A DNA stretch of 64,000 nucleotides from Magnetovibrio sp. (GCF_036568125.1 NZ_DATCTF010000019.1:244626-308625); one strand, 5' to 3'; shown: positions 50,697 to 60,171, numbered from the stretch's first letter. Made by a program: numbers and translations. Notes: generated by a model not told the origin, from the sequence alone.

Positions 50697-51381
50697 GCGG
50701 ATAGCATTTGACCACGACAAACGGTTCTTGCGGACCGCTTTGCTGAAAAAGTGTCAACACATCTATGGTCACCGGCTTGCCTATGACTTCCTGACCGAGT
50801 GTTTGAAGCTCCGCCATCACGGCTTTACGCTCGCCTGCTTCCAGACGCCCGCTTAGCGTCATGTGAAAGCGGAACTCGTCCATCACATAGGGATAACCCC
50901 ACGCATCCAGCATCTCGCGTTGCCTATCTGTAAGAACGGTCTTACGCCGTTTTTCCAGTTCCGCACTTGATGGAGGTTTGCGAAAATGATCGAAGGCGCG
51001 CACGCAATCGGCAGCTAGTACTTGCAGGTCTTCATTTGGGCCGGTCGGTCGCAAGGCGATGAAATCGTCCAACTCCGCCAACTCAAGGGACGGCAGCAAA
51101 ACCGGTTCATAGGATGCGGCGAACGCTTCCAACGCCTCGTCGAGCATTTTACGATCATGCCCCTGGGAGAGATGAAACGGCGGCTTCAAGGTCGCGTGAA
51201 AACCGTATTTCGCGGCATCGGCCGTTATCTCTTGCAGGCGTTGCGGCGAAACGGATTTGACCGGCAAGCGTTCGATGTCATCGCCTGTTGCGCTGTCGCG
51301 TCCCAACCAACGGGAACCGAACAGCCACAGATCGCTTTCCGGTTCCGGTGAGAAATAGATGGCATAGCGCGTGCTCGACAT
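50650..51381 (-). CDS. DUF1045 phosphonate-operon protein, 2H-phosphoesterase-like
   Basis: 243 residues of the DUF1045 family always found with C-P lyase genes. Two HxTL motifs are visible, YGFHATLKPP near residue 58 and FRFHMTLSGR near 182, the signature of the 2H phosphoesterase fold that acts on cyclic phosphodiesters. phnP, whose product opens 5-phosphoribosyl 1,2-cyclic phosphate, is absent from the window, so this protein may take that step. That is inference. AAGGAG eight bases before ATG 51381 fixes the start. It is the last gene of the phn operon and overlaps convergent phnN by 47 bases. Confidence 0.85.
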   Translation of the reverse strand: MSSTRYAIYFSPEPESDLWLFGSRWLGRDSATGDDIERLPVKSVSPQRLQEITADAAKYGFHATLKPPFHLSQGHDRKMLDEALEAFAASYEPVLLPSLELAELDDFIALRPTGPNEDLQVLAADCVRAFDHFRKPPSSAELEKRRKTVLTDRQREMLDAWGYPYVMDEFRFHMTLSGRLEAGERKAVMAELQTLGQEVIGKPVTIDVLTLFQQSGPQEPFVVVKCYPLNALSQHQWPPQKSQ

Positions 51382-51401
51382 CGTCTCGTCTCCTTTGACA
51401 A

Positions 51402-52544
51402 TCAGTAGACCCGCGCGCCCGCGCCCCACACTTCTCTCACCACCGGCATGTCTTCGCTCAGCCGCACCCGCACCAGATCCGCGCGCTTGCCCGGTTTTAT
51501 TTCACCCCGATCCGTCATGCCCGCGGCATCGGCGGGGTTGATGGTCGCGGCTGCCACGGCCTTGGGCAGAGAGATGCCTTGAATGTTTTGATGCATGGTG
51601 AACACGCCTTGCAGGATCGAGCCCGGGAAATAGTCCGACGACAAAATGTCCATCGCGCCCTGGGCCGCCAGCTCGCGCGCCGAAATGTTACCCGAGTGCG
51701 ACTGCCCGCGCACCATATTGGGCGCCCCCATCAGCACGTGCAGTCCCTTGTCGCGCGCCGCCTTGGCAGCTTCTTCGGTGGTGGGAAATTCCGAAATGCT
51801 GACCCCGTCGCTGGACGCTTCGTCCACGTGCGCCACGGTGGCGTCGTCATGGCTGGCCATCGGCAAGCCGTGGGCGCGGCACATATCGACAATGGTCGTG
51901 CGGTGCTTGGCACTGTAGATTTCCGACGTCTTCATATGGCTTTCGATGAAAGCATCCATCTTCGCATCCGAGAAATGATACTTGCCTTGATAATATTCCC
52001 GGTACTTGTCGATGTTGGTGAATTGGCGCTGCCCCGGGGCATGATCCATCAACGACACCAGCCGCACCAGCGGGTTTTCGGCGAACGGGGTGAACAGGTC
52101 GACCACCGTTTCAAAGCTCATCTCGCAGCGCATGTGCAGGTAATGGTCGGCGCGCAGCAGACCTTGTTTTTTCGCCTTGGCGACCGTTTCCGCCATGTCT
52201 TTCAATTGCGTCACCCGTGATGAGCTCTGCATCACGTCGCCCACCGCAAGCGCGTCGAACACCGTGGTGATGCCCGCACCGACCACTTGAACGTCGTGGG
52301 CGACGGCGGCGGGGATCGACGGCCAGCGCACGCCGGGACGCGGGGTGAAGCTTTTTTCCATGTTGTCGGTGTGCAGTTCGATCAGACCGGGGATCAGATA
52401 ATCGCCATCCAGATCCTGAGCGCCGGGCAACGACGTGTTGCCGCGGTCCACGGAGACGATGCGCCCGTGTTCGACTTCGACGGTGCCGAGCACCACTTCG
52501 TCACGGGTCACGATTCGGGCGTTGGTGAGGATCAAGGGGCTCAT
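51402..52544 (-). CDS. phnM: alpha-D-ribose 1-methylphosphonate 5-triphosphate diphosphatase
   Basis: 380-residue amidohydrolase-fold enzyme that removes pyrophosphate from the PhnGHIL product. Metal-site marks: LIELHTDN, SHDDAT, SEFPTTEEAA, GAPNMVRGQSHSGN and SSDYFPGS, all typical of PhnM. It starts within the phnL stop (ATGA overlap) and precedes the DUF1045 gene by 20 bases. A second, divergent PhnM-like gene lies at 58057, so this is the main operon copy. Confidence 0.94.
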   Translation of the reverse strand: MSPLILTNARIVTRDEVVLGTVEVEHGRIVSVDRGNTSLPGAQDLDGDYLIPGLIELHTDNMEKSFTPRPGVRWPSIPAAVAHDVQVVGAGITTVFDALAVGDVMQSSSRVTQLKDMAETVAKAKKQGLLRADHYLHMRCEMSFETVVDLFTPFAENPLVRLVSLMDHAPGQRQFTNIDKYREYYQGKYHFSDAKMDAFIESHMKTSEIYSAKHRTTIVDMCRAHGLPMASHDDATVAHVDEASSDGVSISEFPTTEEAAKAARDKGLHVLMGAPNMVRGQSHSGNISARELAAQGAMDILSSDYFPGSILQGVFTMHQNIQGISLPKAVAAATINPADAAGMTDRGEIKPGKRADLVRVRLSEDMPVVREVWGAGARVY

Positions 52545-53248
52545 GCCGCTTCCTTTGCAGGTTTGATGTCAAACAATCGGGTGCCGACGGCGTTGCGCAC
52601 GTCTTCGTCGTGAAAGATGCCGACGATCGCCGTGCCGCGCTGTACCGCTTCGCCGATCATGTCGGTGACGGTTTGGCGATTTTTGGCGTCCAGCGATGCG
52701 GTCGGTTCGTCCAACAGCAACACCGGAAAATCAGCGCTAAAACCGCGCGCGATGTTGACGCGTTGTTGCTCGCCACCCGAGAACGTCGCCGGGGCGAGAC
52801 CCCACAAGCTTTCCGGCACCCGCAGGCGGCTTAGCAGTTCACCTGCACGGGTGCGGGCCTGGCTTTCGTCTTCACCCAGAACCAACAAAGGCTCTGCGAC
52901 GATATCCAACGCGCTGACGCGGGGGATGGCGCGCAGAAACTGCGACACATAGCCCATGGTGCTTTTTCGCACGGCGAGAATTTTCTGCGGTTCGGCACGG
53001 CTCATGTCGACCCAGGTTCCATTGTGGTTGACCCGAATCGACCCTTGATCGACCAAGTAGTTGCCATAAAGCGCCCGCATCAGGGTCGATTTACCCGCGC
53101 CGGACGGTCCGTGCAGGACCACGCATTCACCTTTGTACACGGTCAGATCCAGGCCGTGAAAAACAGGGATCTTCTGGCCGCCCTGATTGTGCAGCACAAA
53201 GGTCTTGCCGAGCTGCTCGGCCATGATCATAGGCGTATCTGAATTCAT
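52541..53248 (-). CDS. phnL: C-P lyase ATPase-like subunit PhnL
   Basis: 235-residue ABC-type ATPase. Walker A GPSGAGKST, signature FSGGEQQR, Walker B LLLDEPTASLD. In the C-P lyase pathway PhnL works with PhnGHI in forming the triphosphate nucleoside intermediate. AAGGAGGG five bases before ATG 53248 supports the start. It follows phnK by ten bases. Confidence 0.93.
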   Translation of the reverse strand: MNSDTPMIMAEQLGKTFVLHNQGGQKIPVFHGLDLTVYKGECVVLHGPSGAGKSTLMRALYGNYLVDQGSIRVNHNGTWVDMSRAEPQKILAVRKSTMGYVSQFLRAIPRVSALDIVAEPLLVLGEDESQARTRAGELLSRLRVPESLWGLAPATFSGGEQQRVNIARGFSADFPVLLLDEPTASLDAKNRQTVTDMIGEAVQRGTAIVGIFHDEDVRNAVGTRLFDIKPAKEAA

Positions 53249-53258
53249 CACACCCTCC

Positions 53259-54041
53259 TTACGGCTGCAAAATGGAAGAGACGAGAAGCTGGGTATAGGC
53301 ATGCTGGGGATCGTCCAGCACCTGATCGGTCAGGCCCTGTTCGACCACATGGCCGTTCTTCATCACCATCAAGCGATGCGCCAACAGCCGTGCCACGGCG
53401 AGATCGTGGGTGACGATGATGGCGCTGAGCCCCAGGCGCGTTACCAGGCCGCGCAGCAAATCCAACAGCCGTGCCTGCACGGATACATCCAACCCGCCGG
53501 TCGGTTCGTCCATGAACATCAAGCGTGGGTTGGTGACCAAGTTGCGCGCGATCTGCAAGCGCTGTTGCATGCCACCGGAAAACGTCGTCGGTTGATCGTC
53601 GATGCGGCCGGTGTCGATTTCGACCTTTTCCAGCCACTCCGACGCGATCGAGCGGATTTCGCCGTAGTTGCGTGCGCCGATCGCCATCAGCCGTTCGCCG
53701 ACATTGGCGCCGGCGCTGACGCCCAGACGCAAACCATCACGCGGATTTTGACGCACCAACCCCCAGTCGGTGCGCATCAACAAGCGGCGTTCCGATTCCG
53801 ACATGTCGAAAATGTTGCGCGGTCCTTCGACACGGGTGTCGTAGACGACCTTGCCGCGGCTGGGTTCGAACTGCGCCGACAGGCAATTCAACAAGGTGGT
53901 TTTGCCCGATCCGGACTCGCCGACGATGCCCAGAACTTCGCCCGGCCACAAATCGAACGACACATCCGTGCAACCGATTTTTCCGCCGTAATCCTTACCC
54001 AAACTTTGCACGCTGAGCAGTGGTGTTGTTTCGATATCCAT
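53259..54041 (-). CDS. phnK: C-P lyase ATPase-like subunit PhnK
   Basis: 260-residue ABC-type ATPase. GESGSGKTT, FSGGMQQR and MFMDEPTGGLD are intact. PhnK binds the PhnGHIJ core complex and couples ATP to C-P lyase turnover. ATG 54041 with GGAGAGAG upstream is chosen; a longer frame to 54137 overlaps phnJ and is rejected. It follows phnJ by 14 bases. Confidence 0.93.
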   Translation of the reverse strand: MDIETTPLLSVQSLGKDYGGKIGCTDVSFDLWPGEVLGIVGESGSGKTTLLNCLSAQFEPSRGKVVYDTRVEGPRNIFDMSESERRLLMRTDWGLVRQNPRDGLRLGVSAGANVGERLMAIGARNYGEIRSIASEWLEKVEIDTGRIDDQPTTFSGGMQQRLQIARNLVTNPRLMFMDEPTGGLDVSVQARLLDLLRGLVTRLGLSAIIVTHDLAVARLLAHRLMVMKNGHVVEQGLTDQVLDDPQHAYTQLLVSSILQP

Positions 54042-54055
54042 TTTCTCTCTCCGGC

Positions 54056-54946
54056 CTATTCGGCCGCCTGCGGTGTGCCCATGGGGCCGATGTGGCCCTC
54101 GGCGCGCCGGTCTTCGCAATAATCGGTGTCGGAACACACGAACATCCGTCCGCCTTCGTCATCCATGACGACCTCGTCCAAGTAACTGTCTTTGGCGCCG
54201 CACAGCGCGCAGCAGTCGTCCCATTTCTGGATCTCGAACGGGTGATCGTCGAAATCGAGGCTTTTGACCTTGGTATAGGGCGGAATGGCATAGATACGCT
54301 TTTCCCGGCCCGCACCGAACAACTGCAGGGCGGGCATGTTGTCCATCTTGGGATTGTCGAATTTCGGGATCGGCGAGGGCCGCATCAGATAGCGGTCATT
54401 GACCACCACCGGGTAATCGTACGACGTGGCGATGCGTCCGAACCGCGCGATGTCTTCGTAAAGCTTCACATGCATGACGCCGTATTCTTCAAGCGCGTGC
54501 ATCTTGCGCGTTTCGGTTTCACGCGGCTCCAGCCAGCGCAAAGCTTCCGGAATCGGCACCTGATAAACCAGGATTTGACCTTCTGCCAGCGCACGTTCCG
54601 GAATGCGGTGACGGGTTTGGATGATGGTCGCGTCTTCGGTGCGCTCGGTCGTCGACACCCCGGTGGTGCGGGCGAAGAAACGGCGGATCGAAACGGCGTT
54701 GGTGGTGTCGTCGGCGCCCTGGTCGATCACCTTCAAGGTATCGTCCGCGCCGATCACGCCCGCCGTCACCTGAATGCCGCCGGTGCCCCAGCCATAAGGC
54801 AACGGCATCTCGCGCGAGCCGAACGGAACTTGATAGCCCGGTATCGCGACGGCTTTGAGAATCGCACGCCGGATCATGCGCTTGGTCTGTTCGTCCAAGT
54901 AGGCGAAGTTGTAGCCTTCGAGGGTTTGCGGTTGCGGTTGGCTCAT
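54056..54946 (-). CDS. phnJ: C-P lyase radical SAM subunit PhnJ
   Basis: 296-residue catalytic subunit that cleaves the carbon-phosphorus bond. The four cluster cysteines follow the PhnJ spacing exactly: C-x2-C (CALC) then x21 and C-x5-C (CSDTDYC) near the C-terminus. GYNFAYLDEQTKRMIRRAIL at the N-terminus and PLPYGWGTGGIQ are typical. ATG 54946 sits six bases after GGGGGA; ATG 54952 abuts that site and is less likely. Together with PhnG, H, I and K it forms the core complex. Confidence 0.95.
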   Translation of the reverse strand: MSQPQPQTLEGYNFAYLDEQTKRMIRRAILKAVAIPGYQVPFGSREMPLPYGWGTGGIQVTAGVIGADDTLKVIDQGADDTTNAVSIRRFFARTTGVSTTERTEDATIIQTRHRIPERALAEGQILVYQVPIPEALRWLEPRETETRKMHALEEYGVMHVKLYEDIARFGRIATSYDYPVVVNDRYLMRPSPIPKFDNPKMDNMPALQLFGAGREKRIYAIPPYTKVKSLDFDDHPFEIQKWDDCCALCGAKDSYLDEVVMDDEGGRMFVCSDTDYCEDRRAEGHIGPMGTPQAAE

Positions 54947-54948
54947 GG

Positions 54949-56046
54949 TCATTCCCCCGCCTTCTTGAATTGCATCTGTTGCTGTTCGGCGCGCAGGTTG
55001 CGCACCATTTCCAATTCGCCCTGGAAATCGACGTAGTGCGGCAACTTCAAGTGCTGCACGAAGCCCGAAGCCTCGACGTTGTCGGAGTGATACAGGACGA
55101 ACTCTTCATCCTGCGCCGGGTTGTCGACTTCTTCGCCAAGCTCCGCGCTGCGCAGGGAACGATCGACCAAGGCCATCGCCATGGCCTTGCGTTCCGAATG
55201 CCCGAACGCAAGACCATAGCCGCGGGTAAATTGCGGCGGCTCAACCGAGGATCCCTTGAACTGATTGACCTGCTCACACTCGGTCACGGTCATTTCGCCG
55301 ATCACCACCGGAAAACCCAAGTCCTCGGGTACGATTTCCACCTCGACCTCGCCCATGCGAATTTCGCCGGCAAAGGGGTGGTTGTTGCCGTAACCGCGCT
55401 GGCTGGAGTAACCGAGCGCCAGCAAGAAGCCCTCGTCGCCGCGCGCCAGATTTTGCAACCGCACCGCACGGCCCGCGGGAAAGTCCAAAGGCTCGCGGGT
55501 CAGGTCCGGTACCGGTGCGTCATCTGCGTCGGGATGTTCCTGTTGGATCAAACCTTCGTGATTAAGAATCGACGTTACCCGCGGCAACGCCGTGCCGGGC
55601 TCGTAACTCATATCTTCAGGCGCGGCGGTTTCGTTGCCGTCGTCCATCAACGAAAAATCCAATAAGCGGTGGGTGTAATCGAACGTCGGACCAAGCACCT
55701 GACCGCCGGGCAAATCCTTAAACGTTGCAGAAATGCGGCGGCGCACGTTCATCGCGCCAGTGTCGATGGGTTCCGATGTCGCGAACCGCGGCAACGTGGT
55801 GCGGAAAGCGCGCAGCAGAAAAATCGCTTCGACCAGATCGCCTCGCGCCTGCTTGATGGCCAACGCCGCCAAGTCGCGATCGTAGAGCGAACCTTCGGTC
55901 ATCACGCGATCAACTGCCAAGGTCATCTGCGCTTTGATCTGGGCGATGCTCAGTTCCGGAACGCCGGTGTCGCCGCGACGTTCTTCGGCAAGCAACGCGT
56001 GGGCGTTCTCGATGGCTTTTTCGCCCCCTTTAACGGCTACGTACAT
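54949..56046 (-). CDS. phnI: C-P lyase subunit PhnI
   Basis: 365-residue subunit. With GHL it swaps the adenine of ATP for phosphonate. Conserved PhnI segments include YVAVKGGEKAIENAHALL at the start, the YTHRLLDFSL motif and KLPHYVDFQGELEM near the end. It starts three bases after phnH and runs up to the phnJ start, all on the same strand, so translation is likely coupled. Confidence 0.95.
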   Translation of the reverse strand: MYVAVKGGEKAIENAHALLAEERRGDTGVPELSIAQIKAQMTLAVDRVMTEGSLYDRDLAALAIKQARGDLVEAIFLLRAFRTTLPRFATSEPIDTGAMNVRRRISATFKDLPGGQVLGPTFDYTHRLLDFSLMDDGNETAAPEDMSYEPGTALPRVTSILNHEGLIQQEHPDADDAPVPDLTREPLDFPAGRAVRLQNLARGDEGFLLALGYSSQRGYGNNHPFAGEIRMGEVEVEIVPEDLGFPVVIGEMTVTECEQVNQFKGSSVEPPQFTRGYGLAFGHSERKAMAMALVDRSLRSAELGEEVDNPAQDEEFVLYHSDNVEASGFVQHLKLPHYVDFQGELEMVRNLRAEQQQMQFKKAGE

Positions 56047-56049
56047 CCT

Positions 56050-56658
56050 TCAGCCCTCCACTTTTGTGGTGCGCGGCAGGCACACGACCTCTGCGCCCGC
56101 CGTTAAAATCAAATCGATGCCACGCGGGAACATGCGGTTGTTGGCGCGCACGGCCTGCCAGAATTCATCGGTGACGCCGCTAACGCTCAAAGCGCGCGTG
56201 CCTTTGATGCCGGGACCGCTGAGTGTCATTCCGTCTGCGTTGGACAGGCCATCGACCTGAACGATCAAGGTGGTCGACAAGTCGGGGCGTTCATCCGTTC
56301 CGGGGTTGAAGCGATTGAATCCTTTGACCGCGCCGACATCAGAGAACAATGCGGTGCGCGCCGTGCTGGGATCTTGGGTCACGGGGCAACCGCAATGAAA
56401 GCGCAGGTAGTTCATTGCTTCACCACTGGACGCGATGTCCGCATCGGCCCAAATGGGTGTCTCGAAATCCACGAGGCTCAGACAGATCGCCGCCGTCGCG
56501 GTGTTAAGGGGGTGGGGCGCGGCCTCAACATCATCGATCGTAATGATCTTACCCGGATGCGACATCGCATCGAGCAGGGCGCGAAACACCCGCTGGCTGC
56601 CATGAACGGGATCGTCGAATCCGGCCATCGGGGCGACGGGAACAGCTTGCATGGTCAT
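56050..56658 (-). CDS. phnH: C-P lyase subunit PhnH
   Basis: 202 residues, PhnH family: GSQRVFRALLDAMSHPGK near the start and FHCGCPVTQDPSTAR in the middle are diagnostic. It is a required subunit of the PhnGHIJ core. GGAG nine bases before ATG 56658 is chosen; a TTG at 56676 overlaps the phnG stop and is less likely. Downstream it joins phnI within three bases. Confidence 0.94.
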   Translation of the reverse strand: MTMQAVPVAPMAGFDDPVHGSQRVFRALLDAMSHPGKIITIDDVEAAPHPLNTATAAICLSLVDFETPIWADADIASSGEAMNYLRFHCGCPVTQDPSTARTALFSDVGAVKGFNRFNPGTDERPDLSTTLIVQVDGLSNADGMTLSGPGIKGTRALSVSGVTDEFWQAVRANNRMFPRGIDLILTAGAEVVCLPRTTKVEG

Positions 56659-56672
56659 GATCTCAATCTCCG

Positions 56673-57176
56673 TCAATCGTCGCCACGAACCATGGTGAAG
56701 AAATCCACCTTGGTCGTCGCCACCTTGCGCGCGTCTTGCGCACGTTTGTCGCGCAGGTCATTCTCCGCGGGCTCGATCAATTCACGTTTCAACAGCGCGC
56801 GGCGCTCGGGGTCTTGCAGCAAGGCATCGAACAACGCCGCCAATTCGGCATGACGGTGATCGCGGCCCGCCACATAGGACTGCCCCATGCGTCCGTCAGT
56901 GGTGCGTACGACGCACCGGGTGACGGTCATTTCGCCTAGATTGAAACGCGCACCTTCGCCGCCAGCGCGGCCGCGCACCATCACCATGCCGGTTTCCGGT
57001 GCACGCAACACGCCGTATTCGGGGCGATCGGCGAGCTCTTGCCAAAACGATTCAAGCGTCGCTTTGGGCGTACGCGCCAAAACACCCATCCAAGCCTGAC
57101 GGTCCTTGTGTTGATCGAAGAACCCTGCACCGGATGATTGATCACCGGATTGATTACGGGACTTGACGGACGACAT
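56673..57176 (-). CDS. phnG: C-P lyase subunit PhnG
   Basis: 167 residues, first gene of the C-P lyase operon. Conserved motifs are PEYGVLRAPETGMVMVRGRA, VTRCVVR and GRDHRHAELAALFDAL. AGGAG six bases before ATG 57176 decides the start; ATG 57182 abuts it. Between this gene and divergent phnF lie palindromes that are the likely PhnF operator. The operon reads phnGHIJKLM-DUF1045. Confidence 0.94.
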   Translation of the reverse strand: MSSVKSRNQSGDQSSGAGFFDQHKDRQAWMGVLARTPKATLESFWQELADRPEYGVLRAPETGMVMVRGRAGGEGARFNLGEMTVTRCVVRTTDGRMGQSYVAGRDHRHAELAALFDALLQDPERRALLKRELIEPAENDLRDKRAQDARKVATTKVDFFTMVRGDD

Positions 57177-57192
57177 GCACATCTCCTAAATT

Positions 57193-57213
57193 TGTCTAGA
57201 CATCTATATGTCT
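57193..57213. promoter_or_regulatory. candidate PhnF operator between phnG and phnF
   Basis: TGTCTAGACA (57193-57202) contains GTCTAGAC, an exact fit to the GT-N-TA-N-AC core bound by HutC-type GntR regulators. Overlapping it is AGACAT-CTAT-ATGTCT (57198-57213), a second perfect inverted repeat. They lie 17-37 bases before the phnG ATG and about 85 before phnF, a fitting place to repress both. Confidence 0.65.
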
Positions 57214-57297
57214 TTGTGTCTATTTACGCGTCTTCGCAGAGCGCGTCAAAGAGGCTTTGTTGAATTTTTTGTAACGATATTCATATGAGTTAAAAAC

Positions 57298-58050
57298 ATG
57301 ATCGCACATGCCTCCCCCCCCGAACCCGCACACATCGAACGCGGCCATGGCGTCGCTTTGTGGCGGCAAATTCGCGAAGCCCTGAAATCGGAAATTCTCG
57401 CCGGCGACATTCGTCCCGGCGACATGCTGCCCACCGAACAAGCCCTGTCGGCGCGCTTTTCCGTGAACCGCCACACGGTGCGCCGCGCCATCGCCTCGTT
57501 GACCGAGGATGGACTGGTCGCCGCCCGTCAAGGCCACGGCACCTACGTGCCCGAAGCGATCCTCGACTACGCGGTGAAAAAGCGCACCCGCTTCAGCGAA
57601 GCCGTCAGCGCACAGAGCCGCGTGCCCAACGCCGACGTGATCGCCATGGACGTGTTCGCCAGCACCGCGAAGATCGCCAAGGCGCTGGGAATACGGCGTG
57701 GCGTCAAAGTCATGCGCATTCGCACCCTGGGCGGTGCGGATGGTCGACCGTTGAGCCTTGCCGATCATCACTTCGTCGCCAGCCGTTTTCCTGGGCTGGA
57801 TAAAGCGGTGGCTGAGACCGGATCGATTTCCGCCGCCCTGCGCATGTTCGGCGTCACCGACTACGTGCGCAAAACCACCCAAGTCACCGCGCGACTGCCC
57901 AACCGCGAAGACGCCGAGTTGCTGGCCCAACCCGCCAGCCGCCCGGTATTGATGGCCGAAAGCGTCAACGTCTTGGCCGACGGCACCCCGCTTGAATACG
58001 GGCGCACCCAATTTTGCGGCGACCGGGTGCAGATGTTGTTCGAAACCTGA
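57298..58050 (+). CDS. phnF: GntR/UTRA-family phosphonate regulator
   Basis: 250 residues. N-terminal GntR wHTH at about 15-85 (GDMLPTEQALSARFSVNRHTVRRAI) and a C-terminal UTRA ligand domain (ALGIRRGVKVMRIRTL, then GTPLEYGRTQFCGDR). It is divergent from phnG and is expected to repress the phn operon until a phosphonate or phosphate-related ligand binds. It converges on the second phnM gene, six bases between stops. Confidence 0.92.
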   Translation: MIAHASPPEPAHIERGHGVALWRQIREALKSEILAGDIRPGDMLPTEQALSARFSVNRHTVRRAIASLTEDGLVAARQGHGTYVPEAILDYAVKKRTRFSEAVSAQSRVPNADVIAMDVFASTAKIAKALGIRRGVKVMRIRTLGGADGRPLSLADHHFVASRFPGLDKAVAETGSISAALRMFGVTDYVRKTTQVTARLPNREDAELLAQPASRPVLMAESVNVLADGTPLEYGRTQFCGDRVQMLFET

Positions 58051-58056
58051 AACCAC

Positions 58057-59244
58057 TTAGGCGCACATACGGTATCCGGCATCGATCAGATGTACCGGCT
58101 TGCCCGCCACAAAAGTCGCCACCACGCGCGGGCAACCAGGCACCGAATCGTCCACCACCACCACATCGGCGCGCTGGCCTTCCTTGATGCATCCGCGATC
58201 TTTCAAGCCCGCAGCCGCAGCCGGGTTTTTAGACACCATGCCCCACGCGGTGGTGAAATCGGTAACACCGTCCGCCGCCAATTTGAACGGCGCCTGCAAC
58301 AGAGACGGATAGTAATAATCCGACGTCAAAATCGAACACAGTCCGTCACGCGCCGCCGCAGTGGCGCACAAGCGCTCGCAGTGACTGCCGCCACGTAAGA
58401 CGTTTGGCGCCCCCATAACCACCGGGTCGTCGTTGTCCATGGCAAAGCGTGCCGTTTCGGCATTGACCGGAAATTCGCAAATGCGTGCGCCGAGTTTTTT
58501 GAAACTGGTGCGCACGGCGGGTGACTCGTCATCGTGCGAGGCGCAGGGGATTTCCAACTTGTCCGCCAACACCGCCAACCATTGTGCTTTGGCGGGAATA
58601 TCTGTTTTGCGCGTTTCGACTTCATCGACCAGATTGATGAACTCTTCCGGCGACAAACCAGCACGATCGGCGTATGCGCCAAGCTTTTGCGGATTGGCCA
58701 GCGCCCGTCGGATCAGATCCATATGATCGTTGAACGCCAACAAATCGACACGGCCGGTGTTCATCCATTCCGCAACGTCGGCGGCGCCTTTGGTGTTGAA
58801 GGTTTCCCAACGCAAGTGCACCCGCGTGTCGCACAGCAGGCGGCTGCGCAACCTGTCAAGCGCATCGAGCAGGCGCACCACCGTCTCGCGCCCCCGCAAT
58901 CCCGGTTCCCACGAATAGGTGATGCCATGGTACGCGGTGGCGATGCCGTTGGATGCCATTTGGCGATCGGTGTCTTGCAACGCGAGATCGAGCGGAAAGC
59001 TCACCCCTGGGCGCGGCATGATCTGGCGTTCGAACGCATCGCCGTGTAGATCAATGATCGCCGGCAGAACCAAGTGCCCACGCACATCCCAGGTTCCTTT
59101 TTGGCGCTTGTTGTGGGTATCGAACGCACCGATCAGTCCGCCTTCGAAGTTCACGGCGGTGTGGTGCACCTTTCCATCGTCCAGCAGCACCCGGCCACCG
59201 GCTAGCGAGAGCATCATCTCTCCAAATCCTTTTTCGTTTGTCAT
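58057..59244 (-). CDS. phnM: second, divergent PhnM-like amidohydrolase
   Basis: 395 residues. Same enzyme family as the protein at 51402 but clearly different: LIDLHGDAFERQ replaces LIELHTDN, and the rest shares ASHDDES, CEFPVNAETA, GAPNVLRGGSH and TSDYYYPS. It lies downstream of phnCDE and is likely cotranscribed with the transporter. It may act on other nucleoside phosphonates or simply be an old paralog kept in the transport operon. GGGAGGTAGG before ATG 59244 supports the start. Confidence 0.87.
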   Translation of the reverse strand: MTNEKGFGEMMLSLAGGRVLLDDGKVHHTAVNFEGGLIGAFDTHNKRQKGTWDVRGHLVLPAIIDLHGDAFERQIMPRPGVSFPLDLALQDTDRQMASNGIATAYHGITYSWEPGLRGRETVVRLLDALDRLRSRLLCDTRVHLRWETFNTKGAADVAEWMNTGRVDLLAFNDHMDLIRRALANPQKLGAYADRAGLSPEEFINLVDEVETRKTDIPAKAQWLAVLADKLEIPCASHDDESPAVRTSFKKLGARICEFPVNAETARFAMDNDDPVVMGAPNVLRGGSHCERLCATAAARDGLCSILTSDYYYPSLLQAPFKLAADGVTDFTTAWGMVSKNPAAAAGLKDRGCIKEGQRADVVVVDDSVPGCPRVVATFVAGKPVHLIDAGYRMCA

Positions 59245-59333
59245 AGCTCAAACCTACCTCCCCGTGATGATTGACATGTGACGGGTCGGTTACAGTTTAT
59301 TGACGCAGACAAACAAGCCGTCTGAAGAGACGC

Positions 59334-60143
59334 TTACATGACCATCTTGCGCAGACGTTGCGACACCATATCGAGGAACGTCACGCACAGTACGATGATG
59401 ATCATCACCGCGGCGGTTTCGGCATAATAAAATCCACGGATAAATTCCCACAGCAACGCACCGATGCCGCCTGCGCCGACGATGCCGAGAACGGTTGCCG
59501 AGCGGACATTGGATTCGAACCGATACAGTGAGTACGAAATCCACAACGGCAGCACCTGCGGGATTACCCCGTAGATGACTTCTTGCAAGGTGTTCGCGCC
59601 GGTGGCGCGCACGCCCTCGACCGGATGGGGGTCGATGGATTCGACGGCTTCGGAAAATAATTTGGCGAGAATGCCGGTGGTGTGAATCCACAGCGCCAAT
59701 ACGCCCGCAAACGGGCCCAAGCCCACCGCCACGACGAACAGCATCGCGAACACCATTTCATTGATAGCGCGCGCGGCGTCCATCAGACGGCGCACCGGCT
59801 GGGCGATCCACAACGGGGCGATGTTGGCCGACGACAAAATGCCGAACGGAATTGCCGTCACCACAGACAACGCCGTGCCCCAAATGGCGATTTGCACGGT
59901 GATCCACATTTCGGTGACATACATGTGCCATTCGGTGAAATTGGGCGGATAAAACCCCGCTGCGAACTGCCCCATATTGGCGCCGTCTTCGATCAGCGCC
60001 ATCGGCCGCATATCCGCGCCTTCCCACGAGTACGCCAACAAGGCGAACAACACGCCCCACAGCAACATGCTGCTCATGGACCGTTTCAAGTCGCGCTGCG
60101 GCAGTTCGTTGATGTTTCCGGGCGTTGCGGCATTGGCGGTCAT
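59334..60143 (-). CDS. phnE: phosphonate ABC transporter permease
   Basis: 269-residue inner-membrane permease with about six membrane segments and the EAA-like loop [20 protein letters not shown]. It imports phosphonates with PhnC and PhnD. GGAG eight bases before ATG 60143 decides the start. Only one permease gene is present, so PhnE should act as a homodimer. It is separated from phnD by 81 bases containing an attenuator-like hairpin. Confidence 0.93.
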   Translation of the reverse strand: MTANAATPGNINELPQRDLKRSMSSMLLWGVLFALLAYSWEGADMRPMALIEDGANMGQFAAGFYPPNFTEWHMYVTEMWITVQIAIWGTALSVVTAIPFGILSSANIAPLWIAQPVRRLMDAARAINEMVFAMLFVVAVGLGPFAGVLALWIHTTGILAKLFSEAVESIDPHPVEGVRATGANTLQEVIYGVIPQVLPLWISYSLYRFESNVRSATVLGIVGAGGIGALLWEFIRGFYYAETAAVMIIIVLCVTFLDMVSQRLRKMVM

Positions 60144-60171
60144 CGCAGGGTCTCCAAGATCAATCGAATAC

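Noticed and set aside
57220..57297. PhoB box upstream of phnF
   Set aside because: TGTAACG half-site has no convincing partner at the right spacing.
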